A stretch of DNA of 6,487 nt from the NCBI GenBank assembly GCA_015494375.1, contig WGBL01000156.1, forward strand, positions 1-6,487, read 5' to 3'. The notes under the pieces are model-generated. The model was not told the DNA's origin. It ran no database searches and was given only the letters and a program-made list of their open reading frames with translations. How positions within the stretch are numbered: the first letter of the stretch is position 1; each line of letters starts with the position of its first letter. This document shows, one piece after another, positions 6,155 to 6,487 of this stretch. This stretch comes from Hyphomicrobiales bacterium (GTDB taxonomy: Bacteria; Pseudomonadota; Alphaproteobacteria; Rhizobiales; S144-23). Made by a program: the position numbers and the translations under genes.

Positions 6155-6487
6155 ATGTTGCGGATGTCGCGCGCGGCCGGGAGGAGGGGCGAGACGGCCA
6201 AGCGGGCCCAGCAGGCCCAAGGCGCCCCGCAGGGACGAGGCGCCCCGCAGGGACAAGCCGCCGCGCAGGCGAGGCATGGCGAGGGCTCAGCCTCGCCACT
6301 TGGGATCGTGGCAGGTGGCGGGCGGCTGCCCGTCGCCGTCGCCAGGCGGGCGGTTGGGGCGGGGCGCCCGGTCCACATTGTGGCCATCCGGGGCGCGGCC
6401 GATGCCGAGGTCACGGCCTTTCCCCACACCTGGGTCGAGATGGGCGAGGTGGGCCGCATCCTCGCCACCCTGAGAGCGGCGGGATGC
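6155..6487 (+). CDS. lpxI: UDP-2,3-diacylglucosamine pyrophosphatase LpxI, 5' part
   Basis: LpxI hydrolyses UDP-2,3-diacylglucosamine to lipid X and UMP, the fourth lipid A step, in bacteria that lack LpxH (described in Caulobacter). 111 codons are present; the gene runs off the right edge. The recognisable N-terminal domain begins at codon 49 with LGIVAGGGRLPVAVA, followed by GRPVHIVAIRGAAD and FPHTWVEMGEVGRILATLR, as in LpxI. Before it lie 48 residues rich in Ala, Gly, Gln and Arg and partly built from a six-residue repeat (GAPQGR, GAPQGQ, AAAQAR); known LpxI proteins normally start a few residues before the LGIxAGGG motif. ATG 6155 is the first start after lpxA, with AAGGGG 13 bases upstream; ATG 6164 is an alternative. 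No in-frame ATG, GTG or TTG lies between 6167 and the LGIVAGGG motif. Position directly after lpxA fits the alphaproteobacterial operon. Confidence 0.87.
   Translation, partial: MLRMSRAAGRRGETAKRAQQAQGAPQGRGAPQGQAAAQARHGEGSASPLGIVAGGGRLPVAVARRAVGAGRPVHIVAIRGAADAEVTAFPHTWVEMGEVGRILATLRAAGC
6220..6273 (+). repeat. In-frame 18-bp tandem repeat in lpxI
   Basis: Units 6220-6237 and 6238-6255 match at 17 of 18 bases. A third, diverged unit at 6256-6273 matches the first at 13 of 18. The unit length keeps the frame and encodes a six-residue repeat in the unusual N-terminal extension of LpxI. Confidence 0.8.

Overview
The window is a GC-rich fragment whose gene content and order point to an alphaproteobacterium. 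The run lpxD-fabZ-lpxA-lpxI, and LpxI in place of LpxH, is the usual arrangement in that class. Genus cannot be named from the sequence. The first 21 bases are a Tn5/Nextera sequencing adapter, so the left edge is a library or assembly end. The right edge cuts lpxI.

Layout. Bases 22-3411 (minus strand) carry a tripartite-type RND efflux pair: a periplasmic adaptor protein (2188-3411) followed by an inner-membrane RND permease (22-1955, C-terminal part missing). The 232 bp between them are filled with degenerate direct repeats that look like copies of the adaptor/permease gene junction. Bases 3412-3586 are a 175-bp divergent intergenic region. Bases 3587-6487 (plus strand) hold the early lipid A genes: lpxD, fabZ, lpxA and the start of lpxI. 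A 195-bp gap with two small inverted repeats separates lpxD from fabZ; the later genes are tightly packed.

Function. LpxA adds the first 3-hydroxyacyl chain to UDP-GlcNAc and LpxD the second. LpxI cleaves UDP-2,3-diacylglucosamine to lipid X. FabZ competes with the acyltransferases for 3-hydroxyacyl-ACP. The divergent RND pump may export hydrophobic compounds across the envelope that these genes help to build. In many proteobacteria bamA lies directly upstream of lpxD; here the efflux genes occupy that place.

I found no convincing new biological system. The points most worth a second look are the tandem duplications at or near gene borders (39-bp, 14-bp and 18-bp units), the repeat-built N-terminal extension of LpxI, and the possible leaderless starts of the two divergent genes.
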